Assembly: GCF_026627445.1 (NCBI RefSeq)
Contig: NZ_JAPNLJ010000005.1
Location: 186,001 to 250,000 of the forward strand
Reading direction: 5' to 3'
Length of the DNA stretch: 64,000 nucleotides
Origin: Streptomyces sp. H27-H1
GTDB lineage: Bacteria; Actinomycetota; Actinomycetes; Streptomycetales; Streptomycetaceae
Part shown: positions 62,783 to 64,000 of the stretch, one piece after another
Numbering within the stretch: the first letter of the stretch is position 1
Layout: every line of letters begins with the position of its first letter
Notes under the pieces: generated by a model
What the model saw: only the letters and a program-made list of their open reading frames with translations
What the model was told of the DNA's origin: nothing
Database searches by the model: none
Program-made: the position numbers and the translations under genes

Positions 62783-64000
62783 CTACAGCTTCTGCACCGG
62801 CGCGTACCGCAGCAGGAGCCGCTTCGGCTTCTCGTCCCCGAAGTCGATGGTGGCCTGCGCGTCCGCGCCCGCTCCCCTGACCTCCATGACCGTGCCGAGC
62901 CCGAACTGGTCGTGCGTGACCCGGTCCCCGACCACCAGCGCGATGACCGGCTTGTCGGAGGCCCGCCGCGTGGCGAACCCGGACGGGCCCGACTTCGTAC
63001 GCGACGAGGACAGGAAGGACTCCGGCGAGGTGCCGAACGAGGACTTCGACCCGCCCGAGCCCCCGGACCCGTACCCCGAGCCCGAGGTCCGCATCGGGCC
63101 CGCCGGCTTCTGCGCCGCGCCCGTCCGCTTCCACTGCAGGTACTCGGCCGGGATCTCTTCCAGGAACCGCGACGGCGGGTTGTACGAGGGGGTGCCCCAG
63201 GCGCTGCGCATCGAGGAGCGGGTCAGGTACAGCCGCTCGCGCGCCCGGGTGATGCCGACGTAGGCGAGGCGCCGCTCCTCCTCCAGTTCCTTGGTCTGGC
63301 CCAGCGCGCGCATGTGCGGGAAGACCCCGTCCTCCATGCCGGTCAGGAAGACCACCGGGAATTCGAGGCCCTTGGCGGTGTGCAGGGTCATCAGGGTGAT
63401 GACCCCGTTGCCGTCGGTGTCCTCGTCCGGGATCTGGTCGGAGTCGGCAACAAGCGCGACCTGCTCCAGGAACTCCGCGAGGGTTCCTGGGCCCACCGGC
63501 GGGGCGCCGTTCTCGGCGGCCTCCGCCGCAGCCGCTTCCCGCGCCTGCTCGAACTCGAGTGCCACGGCGGCGAGTTCCTGGAGGTTCTCGATGCGCGTCT
63601 CGTCCTGCGGGTCGGTCGACGCCTGGAGTTCGGCGAGGTAGCCCGTCCGCTCCAGGACCGCTTCCAGGACCACCGCCGGGCCGGCGCCCGAGTCGACGAT
63701 GGTGCGGAGCTCCTCCATCAGCACGTTGAAGCGCTTGACGGCGTTGGTCGAGCGGGCGGCCATGCCGAAGGCCTCGTCGACCCGGCGCAGCGCCTGCGGG
63801 AAGGTGATCTTCTCGCGCATGCCGAGTGCGTCGATCATCGCTTCCGCGCGCTCGCCGATACCGCGCTTGGGTACGTTCAGGATCCGCCTGAGCGGAACGT
63901 TGTCCTCGGGATTCGACAGGACGCGCAGGTACGCGAGGACGTCGCGGACCTCCTTGCGCTCGTAGAACCGGACGCCGCCGACGACCTTGTAGGGCAGTCC
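62783..64000 (-). CDS. pcrA: ATP-dependent DNA helicase PcrA/UvrD, C-terminal part
   Basis: The C-terminal 405 residues of a UvrD/PcrA superfamily 1 helicase; the start is beyond base 64000. VVGGVRFYERKEVRDVLAYLR, NVPKRGIG and LMTLHTAKGLEFPVVFLTGMEDG are motifs IV-V, and EEERRLAYVGITRARERLYL is motif VI. The C-terminus has a Gly/Ser-rich region and a Tudor-like RNA-polymerase-binding domain (VGDRVTHDQFGLGTVMEV, QATIDFGDEKPKRLLLRYAPVQKL), as in PcrA. It takes part in nucleotide excision repair and in clearing stalled replication or transcription complexes. Confidence 0.96.
   Translation of the reverse strand, partial: GLPYKVVGGVRFYERKEVRDVLAYLRVLSNPEDNVPLRRILNVPKRGIGERAEAMIDALGMREKITFPQALRRVDEAFGMAARSTNAVKRFNVLMEELRTIVDSGAGPAVVLEAVLERTGYLAELQASTDPQDETRIENLQELAAVALEFEQAREAAAAEAAENGAPPVGPGTLAEFLEQVALVADSDQIPDEDTDGNGVITLMTLHTAKGLEFPVVFLTGMEDGVFPHMRALGQTKELEEERRLAYVGITRARERLYLTRSSMRSAWGTPSYNPPSRFLEEIPAEYLQWKRTGAAQKPAGPMRTSGSGYGSGGSGGSKSSFGTSPESFLSSSRTKSGPSGFATRRASDKPVIALVVGDRVTHDQFGLGTVMEVRGAGADAQATIDFGDEKPKRLLLRYAPVQKL

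Overview
The window is a piece of high-G+C actinobacterial chromosome, almost certainly Streptomyces or a close relative. GTG starts, GTGA/ATGA overlaps, Gly/Ala/Pro-rich disordered tails and long GC-rich hairpin terminators are everywhere. The gene order (sdhCDAB, SCO4848-family protein, trpS, glyA, mdh, folD, purH-purN, sucCD, mutase small subunit, M23 peptidase, pcrA) matches, from memory, the conserved core region of the S. coelicolor chromosome around SCO4797-SCO4882, read backwards. No insertion sequence, prophage, tRNA, rRNA or CRISPR array was seen.

Layout. 1-5.6 kb: nonulosonic-acid cell-wall glycopolymer locus (CMP-sialate synthetase and sialate synthase read as one frame, a DUF6716 transferase, a GT2 glycosyltransferase, a polysialyltransferase-like protein). 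5.7-12.2 kb: LeuE-type exporter, B12-dependent mutase large subunit, L,D-transpeptidase lipoprotein, ECF sigma factor with its coupled membrane partner, OHCU-decarboxylase-like protein. 12.4-15.8 kb: succinate dehydrogenase operon. 16-25.7 kb: membrane proteins, a hydrolase, a self-controlled TetR operon with two palindromic operators, an orphan solute-binding protein, metallophosphoesterase, D,D-carboxypeptidase, YihY-type protein and a 2'-5' RNA ligase-like protein. 25.8-29.8 kb: trpS, glyA with a ZTP (pfl) riboswitch in its leader, and rocD. 29.8-34.4 kb: a YgiC/YgiB-like ligase and lipoprotein pair, a DMT-type permease, and a MocR regulator divergent from an AhpD-like protein. 34.4-37.7 kb: a three-gene operon of unknown function, two of whose proteins share a GSxFSxGGGxNxN motif. 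37.8-50.8 kb: mdh, DUF3017, folD, purH-purN, a PerM-like protein, an XRE/ECF chimera and sucCD. 51.2-59.3 kb: a YehL/YehM/YehP/YehQ-like MoxR-vWA locus with DUF5691. 59.5-64 kb: mutase small subunit, lipase, M23 peptidase and the C-terminal part of PcrA.

How the parts work together. sdh, mdh and sucCD supply TCA-cycle steps. glyA, folD, purN and purH form a one-carbon/purine set, and the ZTP riboswitch on glyA links serine hydroxymethyltransferase to 10-formyl-THF shortage. Cell-envelope functions recur (glycopolymer, L,D-transpeptidase, carboxypeptidase, M23 peptidase).

The most notable system is the divergent MoxR-DUF5682-vWA / SWIM-DUF5691 locus at 51.2-59.3 kb. Its shared intergenic region carries inverted copies of TTGTCAGTG followed after exactly 8 nt by a -10-like hexamer. 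This is the pattern of RecA-independent, PafBC-dependent DNA-damage promoters known from mycobacteria. The plus-strand copy would give a leaderless transcript. The second candidate is the operon at 34.4-37.7 kb with the shared motif. Two places need a sequence-quality check: the homopolymer-rich hairpin at 48.6 kb and the G5 run at 886-890 that decides whether the first two enzymes are fused.
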